Below, piece by piece: positions 45,488 to 56,701 of a stretch of 64,000 nucleotides of DNA. The stretch is from Hymenopus coronatus (lineage: Eukaryota; Arthropoda; Insecta; Mantodea; Hymenopodidae). The position numbers and the translations under genes were made by a program. The DNA is taken from assembly GCA_030762935.1 (NCBI GenBank), contig CM060892.1, positions 92,228,827 to 92,292,826 of the forward strand. Reading direction: 5' to 3'. The stretch's first letter is position 1. Each line of letters starts with the position of its first letter. The notes beneath the pieces are model-generated. The model searched no databases, was not told the origin of the DNA, and worked only from the letters and a program-made list of their open reading frames with translations.

Positions 45488-46444
45488 TCAGGTTCTTAAG
45501 GCAGTTCTCTCTTTGAAAGTTAGATTACTGCGCGGGGTCTTGGCATACTGGAGAATCCTAGCGGATTCCCGGCGTATCTCGTCGGCAGCTACTCCCGGTA
45601 AGCCCCGTATTCCCGATTCAATGTTAGAAATGATGTCCTCAACTGGTAGAGACGGTGTGACTACCGCGAAATTGTCCCCTTTGGCAAGCAAAGAGGTTTC
45701 TTTTGGTGACAGTTGATGATCAGATAAATTCACCACTGTACGGAAGTGTCGTACGCTGGTTTCGGAAGTAGTAGTTGGCTTGTTTCCCGCCGAAAGGCGT
45801 GTAAACTTGTTCTTATGACGGGTAGTAATGTAGTCCTGGTTGTGAGACATGCTATGGTACGTGATCCTGTCTGTGTTATCCCAATCGTATCTATGAAGTG
45901 AGTTACTCACTCGGAGATGCAGAGCGAGTAGCTGGCGGTTGTTTGAATCCAGGCCCCTTCTGGTCTGGTGGATACGTTCTCGGAGCATGGCATGCTCAGA
46001 GCGGTTGTAGATGCGGTGGACGGCAGCTGTTTGAAACTGGCGTTTCTGTCTGAGGAATTTAGGAATAATTCCCGAGTCACGGCAGCGTAGAAGAAATATA
46101 AGAGAGCACAGAAGAGAAGATTTCTGTTTGCGTAGCGCTTCTAGTCGACGAATCAGACGATATATCTCCTCCCCGTAGAGGCGAGTCATGAGAGAACGTA
46201 GGCTTTCACGGCCGGAGTCATTGTAACTAAGAAATGTTTCCGGGCTGTTTTGCCGTGGTCTGCTGGTGTTAGGAGTACCAGACGTTTCGTCCCCACTTGC
46301 CAGTATAAAAGTAGCGATCCCGACAGTCAACGCTTCAGACGCAGCGAAACCTTCTCCTAGAAAACTTCGACCGCGCCACTGAAGATGTCCACCGTAGTTG
46401 TGGACGAAACGTCTGGTACTCCTGACACCAGCAGACCACGGCAA
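45488..46444 (-). CDS. PLE N-terminal domain
   Basis: A 318-codon minus frame upstream of the RT. The first ~80 residues are encoded by the terminal repeat and its inverted copy, so they may not be used. The ATG complement at 46442-46444 is the first in frame, but a start near the FLSYNDSG segment (about 46220) would avoid the repeat. The main part is basic and helix-rich, with KFTRLS and a C-terminal LTFKERTALRT that leads into the RT frame after a 1-bp deletion. This matches the poorly characterised region ahead of RT in PLEs. Confidence 0.8.
   Translation of the reverse strand: MPWSAGVRSTRRFVHNYGGHLQWRGRSFLGEGFAASEALTVGIATFILASGDETSGTPNTSRPRQNSPETFLSYNDSGRESLRSLMTRLYGEEIYRLIRRLEALRKQKSSLLCSLIFLLRCRDSGIIPKFLRQKRQFQTAAVHRIYNRSEHAMLRERIHQTRRGLDSNNRQLLALHLRVSNSLHRYDWDNTDRITYHSMSHNQDYITTRHKNKFTRLSAGNKPTTTSETSVRHFRTVVNLSDHQLSPKETSLLAKGDNFAVVTPSLPVEDIISNIESGIRGLPGVAADEIRRESARILQYAKTPRSNLTFKERTALRT
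46188..46292 (+). repeat. PLE internal inverted-repeat arm
   Basis: 105 bp matching the complement of 46402-46505, with a 109-bp spacer. Its 46223-46292 part is also a direct copy of 42822-42891 in the left terminal repeat. Confidence 0.9.
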
Positions 46445-46471
46445 AACAGCCCGGAAACATTTCTTAGTTAC
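46293..46471 (+). repeat. PLE 5' terminal repeat, inverted relative to 3' repeat
   Basis: 179 bp from CCACTTGCCAGTATAAAAG to CATTTCTTAGTTAC, the complement of the left repeat once the Jockey insert is removed. Confidence 0.9.
46376..46416 (+). ncRNA. Hammerhead-ribozyme-like motif, antisense copy at the PLE 5' end
   Basis: CCA, CTGAAGA (46379-46385), GTCCAC (46387-46392)/GTGGAC (46400-46405), GAAA (46406-46409), CGTC, TGG. It is identical in core to the minus-strand motif at 42877-42917 but lies antisense to the element. Confidence 0.55.
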
Positions 46472-46505
46472 AATGACTCCGGCCGTGGAAACCTACGTTC
46501 TCTCA

Positions 46506-46518
46506 TGAGTATGATTAT
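46506..46518 (+). repeat. Target-site duplication, right of the Penelope-like element
   Basis: TGAGTATGATTAT, identical to 42809-42821. Confidence 0.92.
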
Positions 46519-46844
46519 ATTTTTCGTATTTTTATTTTGCACATTGTGTTCATTCTACTACAGACAGCAGAAGATATTCATCGGGAACAATTTTCAGATT
46601 CTAGAGTGTGTTAAAAAACGTTCTATTCAAAGTATATATCACATATCTGCCCTAAACAGCTTCAGGATCTCTCATCTCTCAATCACGCTGCCCAAATAAT
46701 TGTGGAGTCAATATAAACGATATCCTAACAAGCGAATGGATAATATCAAATCAATAATGATTTACATTGTTATTTTTAACAATATGCACCATGTTTTATT
46801 TTTCTTTCTCTGTTTACCATTATTACCTAAGAGTTAAAAGAGCC
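46519..46844. other. AT-rich DNA, no supported gene
   Basis: Nothing recognised. Confidence 0.4.
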
Positions 46845-47092
46845 GGTCCCCATGGCCACCCTCCTGAAGTGCCTTGCTTTGGTGCTTCGTGGCGCAGGGG
46901 ATCGTGTGTTCAGTCTATTCCCGCCTTAGGCATGGGAGCTTGTAAAATGTGTATGTGTAAGTGTGTGTGTGTGTATTTGAAGAAAACAGCAAAACGGTAA
47001 TCAAACAGAAAACAAAGAAAATGTTAGGAAAATGCAGAAAGAGGAAAGAGAGTATACAGCGCCTGACTGTGATTATAACAAAAAAAAAGCCA
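46845..47092 (+). mobile_element. SINE family B, near full length
   Basis: Starts GAGCCGGTCCCCATGGCCAC. It has the GCTTCGTGGCGCAGGGGATC block and a worn box B, CTTAGGCATGGGAGCTTG, a GT-rich stretch and AGAAAACAGCAAAACGG, then GAGTATACAGCGCCTGACTG and an A-rich tail. The 3' hairpin is damaged. Confidence 0.8.
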
Positions 47093-47169
47093 GCGCCTGG
47101 GATCGGATGCCTATAGAGAGGAGCCAGAAGACATGGATCAGAGAGAACCCAGAAAAAAGATCATTCCGA

Positions 47170-47355
47170 TGCCTGGCAAAAAGTTGAAGAAGCGGACGAG
47201 ATGAAATGGCGGTAAAACTGATGAAAGAAAAGGTGATTATGGAACAATTGGTGGATACCGTAGCACCCGGAGACCTACTTCGTGTACCATAAATCCCATA
47301 TGCAATTCCCTGGAACCGAAACCTGGTCGCCTAGGTGGGATATTTAGCCACTCAC
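47170..47355 (-). mobile_element. SINE family C, degenerate
   Basis: Worn ATTGGTGGATACCGTAGCACC and CATAAATCCCATATGCAATTC blocks with head GGTCGCCTAGGTGGGA at the right. Confidence 0.5.
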
Positions 47356-47377
47356 AATGTTAGTGATAAAAATACTA

Positions 47378-47600
47378 ATTGTCCGCCTCGGTAATGCGAG
47401 GGTGTCGTGTCTGGCTCGCATTCAAGAGGTCCTGAGTACGGATTTCAGTTAGGGTAAGTTACCTGGTTAAGTTTTTATTATCCTGACAAGATAAATGTCG
47501 GGTAACTCAAAGCTCCATGGACCCCGAGATCATTTGAGCATCATATCACTGATTTTATTCATCGTCTGATATGACCTACCAGGTTAAAGGGCTATTATCA
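47378..47600 (+). mobile_element. tRNA-derived SINE, family D
   Basis: Head GTCCGCCTCGGTAATGCGAG (box A region) and GTCCTGAGTACGGATTTCAG (box B region), then GGTAAGTTACCTGGTTAAG. Only one copy was recognised here. Confidence 0.5.
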
Positions 47601-48269
47601 AGCAACAAAATATAGTCATTGTTTTCATTTATTGATTTATTACTTATTGAAGCTACTAGCCATACAGATATAAACATTAGTTTGCAAATAAATAGAAAAC
47701 GTATCTAACTAAAGTTGAAATGCATTATTATATTCTCTGGTGGCAATATCGGATACTTTTTGCAATGCTAAACGCATCTTATATATAAAATATGCTTTGC
47801 ATAGCTGTGGCGGTGGAGAGAAAACCAATAACAGCACTATGATTATTTAAATTAGAGTTAGATTATTTAAAACAAGTCGGCTATTATTATTATTCCGGAA
47901 TAATATTTACAATAATAACAAGTCAATATGTTAAAACTAGCGTTTCGTGTATATTTAAAGCATAAATGCATGCCTCATGTATTACAGTTTTAAAGCGTTC
48001 TAGCTATAACAATAATATTATACTGTAAAATGAAAAAGTTGCAACAACATTTCAAACCGGTTCACTTACAGGTGTTACAGGTTCATTTATATGCTGTTAC
48101 AGCTTCGTATCGTTTCGTAGTTGGCTTACCCTCCCCATGTTTAGGACCGACACTCCCCTAGGACTTATAAGAGAATGCCTAGGGGTCAAAAGCCTGTCTG
48201 GGAGCCAACAGTATTAAATCATAGAACAGAGAACCTTGAACGAGTGATCGGCCCGTAGTCAGGCATGAG
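47601..48269. other. AT-rich DNA, no supported gene
   Basis: Nothing recognised. Confidence 0.4.
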
Positions 48270-48455
48270 CGTGAGGAAATGGATGATATAAAATGCATCG
48301 TTGATAGAAAAGGTGATGACAGAGCAATTGGTGGAAGACCCGGAAAAAACCAGCCCAGACACCGCTTCGCCCACCTTAAATCCCACATGTGGGCGCTTGG
48401 GATCGAACCCAAATCGCCTAGATGGGAGGCGAAGGGTCTAACCGGCGCCGCCTGC
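48270..48455 (-). mobile_element. SINE family C
   Basis: Minus-oriented: head at the right (TTAGACCCTTCGCCTCCCAT), box B TTGGGTTCGATCCCAAGC, CACATGTGGGATTTAAGG and TTTTTTCCGGGTCTTCC. Confidence 0.75.
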
Positions 48456-48519
48456 TATTACAACAATTTGAAAAAGAGGCGAGGAAAAAGAATGGTGATG
48501 AACTATTATATGTTGCATT

Positions 48520-49217
48520 CAAATCTGATATGTTACATTCACATGACTTTCTCTATATTTCTGTAACATATTGTTAAAAAGCTTATTCTTTTACTTCCCT
48601 CATGCTAATCAAGATAAACATTATTAGAAATGCTTTATTCCAATAGAAGGGGAATAATGGAAGACACTAGGTTAAAACGATAGTCAAATCTTTTAAAATC
48701 TGGTTGCCATGTGGATGAACTCCGTTGCTTTGTATTGCCAGCAGCTGACAAATCCCCGTATGTGAAAAGTCAATAACAAGGAATGTTTCAAAAATGGTCT
48801 GCTCTACGGAAAAAATGTATGACATATATTGTGTGTTTCAATGAAATCTACAATTTTTGTGCAGTAAGAATTTGTTTATCTCTTGACTATTTACTAATTA
48901 TGCAAAATCCAGAAAACATAATCCAGAATAAAGAATTCCTCAGAGGTTATTCCCAGAAAATTCAAGATATATATTATAAGTATTATGTTAATATCTTTAA
49001 TATACAGTATTTTAATCAAAATCGTTTGACAAAATCGAAATTTTCGAAAATTGTTCTCTGTAAAAGGTTGTTTGATGTGGTGAGATATTCCTCAAAATCT
49101 TCGTGTCGCATTCTTGGAAGATTCTATACTTATATACCAAGTTTGGTATTCTACCGCCTTTCTCGTTTGAGTTATCGTGCTCACAGACACATGGACTTCA
49201 CACATGGACCATTTTTC
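48520..49217 (+). repeat. R1 unit lacking the last ~150 bp
   Basis: From CTGATATGTTACATTCACATGAC (about 48527) to CACATGGACCATTTTTCTAA, where the next unit begins. Confidence 0.85.
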
Positions 49218-49974
49218 TAAAAATCTGATGTGTTCCATTTACATGACTTTCTCTATATCTCTGCAACAAATTATTGTTAGAAAGCTCATGGTTCTAATTA
49301 CTTCATGCTAATCGAGAAAAAATTAGCAGAAACAGTTTTATACCTTACTTCCTTAAAAGTAGAAGCAAAATAACTTGAGTATCATAGATTAAAGTGATAG
49401 TCAAAATCTGGTTGCTATGTGACTGAAGTTGATTTGTGTGGACAGAAGTTGACAAATTCCTGTATGAGAAAATTTGTTTTTAAAAGCTGAAACCATAAAC
49501 AAGGAATGTCTATAAAGCGATCAACTCCATGAAAAAATGTATATAACATAAATTGTGTGTTTTAATGTGCTCTACATTTTTTGCTGGGTAAGTTTTTATC
49601 TATCTCTTACGGTTTAGGAGCTATGCAAAATTCCGTAAATTTCATCTAGAATAAATTAAGCTTCCGAGGATATTCCTTAAAAATTCAAGATATACATTTT
49701 ATCTGTCAGGTAAATATCTTTAATATAGGATATTTTGATCAAAAACTGTTAGAGCCATTTTTGAGAAAATCAAAATTTTCGAAAAATGGTCCATGTAAAG
49801 GGTAGTTGGGGGTGGAGAGATTTTTCTCAAAATCTTCGTGTCGCATCCCTGGAAGATACTAAACTTAAATACGAAGTTTGGTATTTTACTGAATTTTGAA
49901 TAGTTGTGTTCACAGACACACAGACACAATATCTTCTCCATACACTATGTATATAGTACGTGTAGAGAAAGTAA
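49218..49974 (+). repeat. R1 copy, near full length
   Basis: From TCTGATGTGTTCCATTTACA to TCTCCATACACTATGTATAT and AGTACGTGTAGAGAAAGTAA. The stretch between the CACAGACACA block and the terminal palindrome is deleted. Confidence 0.88.
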
Positions 49975-50179
49975 AGAAAAATTCATAAGCCCCTAGCTAC
50001 TAGTTACACTGCAGGTTGATTTGGTAAATTAAGAAAATATCCACAGTGCCCGTGTTCTAAGGAGAAGGCAGCCTAATGGGCATTTTCAATGCAAAGTAAA
50101 CATTAACATGAACGTAAAACTGAAGCACAAACATAATTATTTTGTCACTTACAACGACAAAAGGAAACATAAAAAAAAA

Positions 50180-50992
50180 TCCCTTGTGTTATATTCACAG
50201 GACCTTCTCTACAAACTATTATTTTAAAGTATTATTTTATCTACTTCATTCTAAGCGGATAAACATTAGTATAAACGGTATTATTACTTGCTCCCTTTTA
50301 AGTAGAAAGTAAATAAGGGAATACACTAGGCTAAAGCGACAGTCAAATATTTTAGAAGATAGTTGTTATGTGAACAATTGAAGCTGGGTTGGCTTTGCAG
50401 ATGAAACGAATGGTGGATTTCAGAAAAGTAACATAGTTTAAAGCTAAGAACAAGGAATATCTCGATAAAGGTCAACGCTACAACGAAAATGTATATGGCA
50501 TAAATTGTGTGTTTTAACCAGATCTACATTTTTATGTAGAAAGTTTTTATATATTTCTTATGGTATACCAGTTATGCAAAATAAGCAGAATGTATCCAGA
50601 TTGAGCAGTCTTCAGAAGCCACTCCCTGAAAATGCAATATATATTATTTAGTATCTAAATATTTTAGTACAGTATGTTAATAAAAATAGTCATTTTTGAG
50701 AAAACCAAAATTTTCAAAAATATTTCCATGCAAACGATAGTTTGGCTTGGGAGGACTGTTTTTTTAATCTTTGTGTTGCATCCATGGAAGATACAAAATT
50801 TAAATACCAAGTTTGGTATTTCACGGTATTTTAGTTAATGTGTTATGCTATCCAAAGGCACACACACAGACAGTCGAATGCGGATCTTTTTCTAAAAATT
50901 ATTTTGTATTCAAGAAACCTCAAAACATATTTCCGACGAAATCTCAACATCCATTATTTGGTGGATTACAATACCTTCTGTATACACTTAGC
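50180..50992 (+). repeat. R1 copy, near full length
   Basis: From AATCCCTTGTGTTATATTCA to CAATACCTTCTGTATACACT; the final half of the terminal palindrome is missing. Confidence 0.85.
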
Positions 50993-51343
50993 AAAACCCA
51001 GATCCAATGTATCGATCAAAGGGCTTCGCGTATCTTTGCAAAAGCTGTGTTTACAATGCACAGGAAAGAACTGTACAATGATCTGTGACTGATTAACTTA
51101 TGAGTATTGAAAACAGATCACTGAAAAACGGGAGGTTAAGAAGGCCTTGCTTCCATCCTTACGTTCCTAGGTTCAAATCTCTTGGTACTTGTTATTTTTA
51201 TGTTTGTTAACTTTATGAGGATATGTAGAACATAATATTCCATTAATATAACTTTGGCATTTGAAGTTATATGTACACAAAAACATAATTTTGCTAACAA
51301 TCGTGGTAAACAACTAAAAACAAATGTGCAAATAAACTACTAT
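50993..51343. other. Unassigned DNA
   Basis: 51140-51190 has a weak tRNA-like box B (AGGTTCAAATCTC). Nothing else recognised. Confidence 0.35.
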
Positions 51344-51417
51344 TTTCTAAAATTAAAACAAAGAATAAACATAATTAATATTTCTAAAATTAAAACAAAG
51401 AATAAACATAATTAATA
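51344..51417. repeat. Exact tandem duplication of 37 bp
   Basis: 51344-51380 and 51381-51417 are identical (start TTTCTAAAATTAAAACAAAG). Confidence 0.92.
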
Positions 51418-52010
51418 TGCGTGTATGAATACTCAGCCTGTATAACTGCCCTCAATCTTCGGGGCATAGACCAAATTAAATGCCTGCAAGATCCCAGGCT
51501 TCTTGAATTTGTGCCCAGAAGCTATCTTTTGTCCCACGCCTATCTGTAAGTAAATGAGCACAGCTCCCTTTTTAATTAACCCAGACATTTCCAGTGAGGT
51601 TCAAATATAGTGAACAGGGAGGCCAATGTAGCGTTCTATTATTCTCTCTCTCTCTCTCTGAAAACCAATTTGAAACCTTTTGAGATGTATGGAATATCCT
51701 ATACAAATTCTACAATTCCATCAGATTATCTCATCCTCACAGAAAATCAAAATATTATGAAAGTGTTACTGTGTACTGCATATCGTTAAGTGTATCATCA
51801 AGCCGTCACAGCACACCTAGACCCTCCTTGATATCCAGCCCCAACGTGATATAGGTACGCGACCATGATGGAATTGTGAAGCCACATATTTTGCATCGCA
51901 TTGGGACACCTTTGGACGATAGACAATCCCCATTCCCGTAGATGTGGAAGAAAATGTCACCTCGTCTAAGAATATCTCGTTATTATAGCTGCAGTTACCA
52001 TTTTCTTGTT
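51418..52010 (-). pseudogene. Tc1-like transposase remnant, catalytic region
   Basis: The minus strand reads EIFLDEVTFSS (first catalytic Asp block), then YVASQFHHGRVPISRWGWIS, which matches the GRxSVxxWGWI block of Tc1-like transposases. Toward the left end come WPPCSLYLNLTGNVW (from WPxxSPDLNPIENxW) and TKDSFWAQIQEAWDLAGI, the typical C-terminal helix. Stops, shifts and an inserted (TC)n run at 51643-51660 separate the blocks. The second catalytic Asp block was not found. The order and spacing make the family secure even though the copy is old. Confidence 0.78.
51643..51660. repeat. (TC)n microsatellite
   Basis: Short TC run inside the transposase remnant. Confidence 0.9.
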
Positions 52011-52650
52011 GGTTCGGTTTTTATAGGGTGTGAAAAAAGGAAAGAAACAAAGTTCCTACCTAGTTTTAGTTATGTTTACTACTCTAAGATTCCATTTTTT
52101 TTCTGATTGAAAGGGAAATGTTCGTGCCTGATGCGTTTGGACACCATTATGCGCACCATATATTTCGTAGGCAGATATTCTGGTTTGGTAGAATAAACCC
52201 TTAAAGAAGAATTATAATCACTGTCACGTTATTAACTGTCCGATTGTTGTGTATCAGATAGGTATGTCTAAAATAAATAGTCGCTATATGTTGTTTCAAC
52301 TTCAATAATAGAAGGGAGAAAAGTAATATCTACATGCGAGAAGCGAACCTACGATTCTCACCAAATGAGTAACTTACATTTTGCCACATCGCTATAGCGA
52401 ACACAGATGGAAGGTTTATTAATGCCGTACAATACAAACTATATCATGTTTTGTCTCGTTAGAATTTTTAGTTAATATTAATAGTTTGCTGTTGAAGATG
52501 CTTAAGTTATGTGTTAGAGTATGATATGTTGATCATATGTGTTAGTAATACTAAGATATAGAACTTGGGGACAAATTGTTGCTGCCACTACACAGCTATC
52601 GCAAATGGTGTATACAAGGTGCTGTGTCGGTTAGGACTTGGACAAATATA
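52011..52650. other. AT-rich DNA with a tRNA-like patch
   Basis: The minus strand at 52325-52400 has box A-like GATGTGGCAAAATGTAAG and box B-like TAGGTTCGCTTCTC spacing, possibly a worn SINE. No gene. Confidence 0.4.
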
Positions 52651-52980
52651 CCGTACCAGACATGACTCCCTTTTTGTTCATGGGTGTACCAGACATGACT
52701 CCCTTTTTGTTCATGGGTGTACCAGACATGACTCCCTTTTTGTTCATGGGTGTACCAGACATGACTCCCTTTTTGTACATGGGTGTACCAGACATGACTC
52801 CCTTTTTGTTCATGGGTGTACCAGACATGACTCCCTTTTTGTTCATGGGTGTACCAGACATGACTCCCTTTTTGTACATGGGTGTACCAGACATGACTCC
52901 CTTTTTGTTCATGGGTGTACCAGACATGACTCCCTTTTTGTTCATGGGTGTACCAGACATGACTCCCTTTTTGTACAGGT
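52651..52980. repeat. 33-bp minisatellite, ten units
   Basis: Unit TGTACCAGACATGACTCCCT plus TTTTGTTCATGGG, ten copies with almost no divergence. The unit length is a multiple of three and several frames lack stops, so long open frames on both strands here are by-products. The units differ at one site, TTC or TAC, in the order F F F Y F F Y F F Y, giving a 99-bp higher-order period. Confidence 0.97.
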
Positions 52981-53297
52981 AGGTAAAGCAAAAATAGCAC
53001 AAGAATACGTGATACAGTTTAAAATGGTGGGTTCCTAAGCGACCACCGACAGTACATACGTCAAAACAGATTACGTCCATGTACCAAAATGAACAAAATA
53101 GCTGTCAAATACATCAATCAAAAACAGATCAAAAAGTGGTGCTACTCGTAACAGACCTGGGCACGAGCAACTCTGTGTTCCCTTTCCATTGACTCAAAAG
53201 ACTGACCAAAGTGTAATATGCAGATCGTTCATCAAAGCCTTCGAGAAAAAGGTTAAAGTTGTTGTCGTTATCGAACGGCAATAACAATATTATAAAA
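52981..53297. other. Unassigned DNA
   Basis: Nothing recognised. Confidence 0.4.
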
Positions 53298-54146
53298 TCT
53301 GACGTGTTCCATTCACATGATTTTCACTACATCAATGTAAAAAATTATTATTAAAAAGCATATTCTTATATCTACTTTAATAATGGAGATAAACATTAGC
53401 AGAAATATTCTTAATTATTTGCTTCCTTGTAAGTAGAAGGAAAATAACAGAATACACTAGGCTAGAATGATTGTTAAACCTTCTGAAAGTCGGTTGCCAT
53501 GTGGATGAAATTCGGTCCTATGCAGGACTAGGAGTTTAAACTTTTTTCATAAGGAAAGTTGTAAGTGTTTTAAATCTAAAACAAATAAGGAATATCTAAA
53601 AATAGTCAATTCAAAAAAAAAAAAAAAAACTTATATGACATAAATTGTGTGTTTTAACGTGTTCTACATTGTTTGTGTAATAAGCTTTTGTCTATCTCTC
53701 TTACGGTTTACCCGTTCACAAAATTCATTCAGAATAAAGAGGTATTTAGAAGCTATTCCCTGAAAATTCAAGATATATATTTTATTTACCTTATAAATAT
53801 CTTTAATATACGGTATTTTAATCAAAATCGTTAGAGCCCTTTTTGAGAAAATAAATATTTTCAATTTTTTCCCATGTAAAGGGTAGCTTGGGATGGGAGG
53901 ATTTTTCTCAAAATCTTCGTTCCGCATTCTTGGAAGATGCTAAACTTAAATGCCCAATTTGGTATTTTACTGACTTTACGTTTTTGAGGCACAGGGTCAT
54001 ACATAGATATGCGGACCTTTTATCTGAAAATTCTTTTTTTTTTTATACAGAAGACCCTAAAACATCCAAATCCGGTGAAATCTCGGTATGGATTTTTTGG
54101 GTGGAACGCAATAACTTCTCTAGGCACTGGTACGTGTAGAGAAATT
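53298..54146 (+). repeat. R1 copy, full length
   Basis: About 849 bp, from TCTGACGTGTTCCATTCACA to CTTCTCTAGGCACTGGTACG and TGTAGAGAAATTAAA. AACAATA occurs on both flanks (53280-53287 region and 54150-54156), a possible 7-8 bp duplication. Confidence 0.9.
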
Positions 54147-54594
54147 AAAAAACAATAGTCTACCCTGCCGATATAGGGCCTTAAAGTATACTCCAAAAGA
54201 AGGCTAAACTGCCAAATTAGGGCAACATTCGGAATCGCCATATGCATAAAACATACACATCTGCGGTATCAGTTTTTCAAAATGTATAGAAATACGTACA
54301 TACTAACAACATTAATTCACTTCTGCAAGGCATATTTTAGTGTATTTATCATATAAACCTTTCACCTTCTATTCCTCTCGCATATCTCATAATATCGCAT
54401 CCCGCCTTAGGCATCATGGGAACATTGCTTCTGCTGTTATTGTGTTGCCAACATTGCCGCAAAATGTAGCCGAACGATTGAAGACCGTAAGCTGAATCAT
54501 GTAGTTTAGGAGGAGAGGAAAGTGACGATGGGGCATAGCCGAAAGATCTTGAAAATCAAGCCCCAATGAAAAATGGCATTTAGCAACATTTTTG
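54147..54594. other. Unassigned DNA
   Basis: Nothing recognised. Confidence 0.35.
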
Positions 54595-54715
54595 CCTTCA
54601 CTACATAGGTAGATAAAGTTCGTATACCACCCAAAAATTCGATATCGAGATATGACAGGAAATAAATGTTTTAGGGCCCCCAATATTTAAAAAAAAAAAT
54701 TAGAAAACATCCGCA
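54595..54715 (-). repeat. R1 3' fragment
   Basis: CACCCAAAAATTCGATATCG, GAAATAAATGTTTTAGGGCC, then truncated. Confidence 0.65.
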
Positions 54716-54721
54716 TGTAAT

Positions 54722-54850
54722 AAAGATGGATCACCCGTAGAATGCGACGGCGGGGAAATCGGTGAATCCGGAGAAAATCCGCCCCTGCGCCGCTTTGCCA
54801 CCACAAATCTCACAGGCGGTCGCTTGCGATCGAACACTAGAGAGTTTGAG
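54722..54850 (-). mobile_element. SINE family C, partial
   Basis: Complement of the core: CTCCGGATTCACCGATTTCC, GTGGCAAAGCGGCGCAGG, CTGTGAGATTTGTGG; head worn. Confidence 0.65.
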
Positions 54851-54869
54851 GGAATGAATGTCTAAGGAT

Positions 54870-54970
54870 CCGGTAAACCCCGAGAAGTCGTTCGTGGGAC
54901 TCGAAACCACAACCTCCCAAGTACAAGTTTCAGGCGAAACGCATGTACCATCTGGCTCGGCTTGTAGCGG
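54870..54970 (-). mobile_element. tRNA-derived SINE head
   Basis: The minus strand reads AGCCAGATGGTACATGCG (close to a tRNA box A) and GTGGTTTCGAGTCCCACG (box B) at about 45-bp spacing. The body beyond is unclear. Confidence 0.5.
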
Positions 54971-55565
54971 GTGGGGAGATATTTGTCTATACCAACAAAC
55001 AGCTCATTGCCATTGTGGATCATATTTTATGCTCAAGGATGTACATGACGTTCGCAGAAGTCCTCTAGAAGTGAAGTTTCTAGAGCAGAAATTGCTAGAT
55101 ATTTCCATGGCTTTAACATGTTCTGGTCAAAGAAATGTCTGGAACTAACTCCCATGAAACGGGCACAGCACTAAATAATTGTGAGGCGACTGCAGCGACG
55201 TTTGACGGATGAGCAAAACGAGCAGCGCCAGTAAAGCAAGCGTTATTACGACTGTTTAGCCATTTAATGGAGTGCCGTAGAAGTGACATTCTGTCATCCT
55301 TAGCTGGAGACACGCAAAATTATGCAAAGTAGGGAATAATTAATGCGTTACAGGAGCAGAACAAACGGACAGACTAGAAACTACCGCATTAAATACCGTG
55401 GTTTGTCACAGCACTGTGAATTACACAGTAAACATATACAGCTTTTAAAAAACTTATGTCGCATAACGTAATATGTACACAGAACTTTATGAGTTTTTTT
55501 TTTTTTTGTGTCTAAGAAAGAGTTATAAAAAGGGCATTTTCTTCAACTACTGAAAATTATAAGCG
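54971..55565. other. Unassigned DNA
   Basis: The open frames 54858-55148 and 55113-55313 are unrecognised. Confidence 0.35.
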
Positions 55566-55660
55566 AAGATGTAGAAAATCTCGGTACTGAAATCTTAGGC
55601 GGAAAACAATACCTTCTCTATTTACTGTGTACACTGTATACGTGCTAGAGAAAGTAAAAA
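55566..55660 (+). repeat. R1 3' terminal fragment
   Basis: GAAAATCTCGGTACTGAAAT, AATACCTTCTCTATTTACTG and TACGTGCTAGAGAAAGTAAA. Confidence 0.75.
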
Positions 55661-56701
55661 GACAATAAAATGCCATTATATAGCATATATTAAACACGTA
55701 AAACAGAAACTCGAGGTGGAAAATCGTGTAATGTTATAAGTAGTCACTTCTTAGTATTTATTTGCGAGTACTTATTCTAGCTTTCAAGTGATGAGAACTT
55801 TAGGCAAACATTCAAATCATTAGAGAATTATTTCAGAAATCACCCTTAAACAAAGGACTTTGCATCAATGTTTTTCAATGCAAGCATTCACCTAGACTAG
55901 ACTCGCGCATAGCGCTACGCAATGGGGGAGTTTGCAAACTCAAAACATTACGCTTCTGTCCATTCAAAGAGGAAGTATTTTGTATTCTTTCCTCAATGCA
56001 TTACCTGCTGTTCAACAGCAATGCGAGACTTCACAGGGCCTATTATACATTGTAGTTCCACTTGGCCTTGTCGCAACATGTTTGAATCGCTGACGCTAGA
56101 GATTTTTAAATACATTATTTATGCCATTGAATTGCAGCAATAGTTGGTTAAGATATGCAATTTTAAGCTTGCGGTGCACTTGAAACATTTCTGCATGTAA
56201 TTTGTGGATATGGAAATCTTCCGTTATGCTTACGACTGCATTATGTGTGGTCCTCCCTCGCGTCTGCGCTTATGCTGCGTTACGGTAGCACTGCAATTTA
56301 ATTGTGAATGTAGCTTTATGCTCGATACATTTTTCTCGCGAATGCTTTAATATGGAATTTGTTTAAAGAGCTTTATAACATTTGCAAGTGTAAATTTTGA
56401 AGTTTAAAAACGGGTTGAAGAAACAAATGATTATGCAGTAAGTTGTCACGTTTTAAAGTTGGGTTGAAACATTTAAAATATACAATTTTTTAAAGTCTAA
56501 CGGTTTTCAATTATAAACACAGTATACGCTATTACAGAATGTATTTAGTGCATTAGAGCTCTTTCCTAATATTTCTGTACGTATTATATTTAATATAGTC
56601 TGATATGCTGCCGCATTTAGTCTTTTATTGCAAAGAAAGTAATTATTGAGTTAAATAATATAGGTTAAGAACAAGTGATGTCTATTCCAATTTTGTAATT
56701 C
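55661..56701. other. AT-rich DNA, no supported gene
   Basis: The open frame at 55922-56143 is unrecognised. Confidence 0.4.

Larger units (their letters stand above)
42822..46505 (-). mobile_element. Penelope-like retroelement (GIY-YIG type), complete
   Basis: Minus-oriented, 3,684 bp including a 793-bp Jockey insertion. In element order: an inverted-repeat 5' end (46505-46188), an N-terminal domain, a PLE reverse transcriptase, a GIY-YIG endonuclease and a 3' terminal repeat. A 179-bp terminal repeat is present at both ends in opposite orientation: 46293-46471, and 42822-42967 joined to 43768-43800. Perfect 12-13 bp target duplications flank it. PLE insertion uses the GIY-YIG nuclease and RT. 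Only a few frameshifts separate the domains, so the copy is recent but inactive. Confidence 0.94.

Noticed and set aside
52565..53080. Long open frames on both strands encoding 11-residue repeats
   Set aside because: They are by-products of the 33-bp tandem unit, which is a multiple of three and lacks stops. There is no start context or neighbouring gene.
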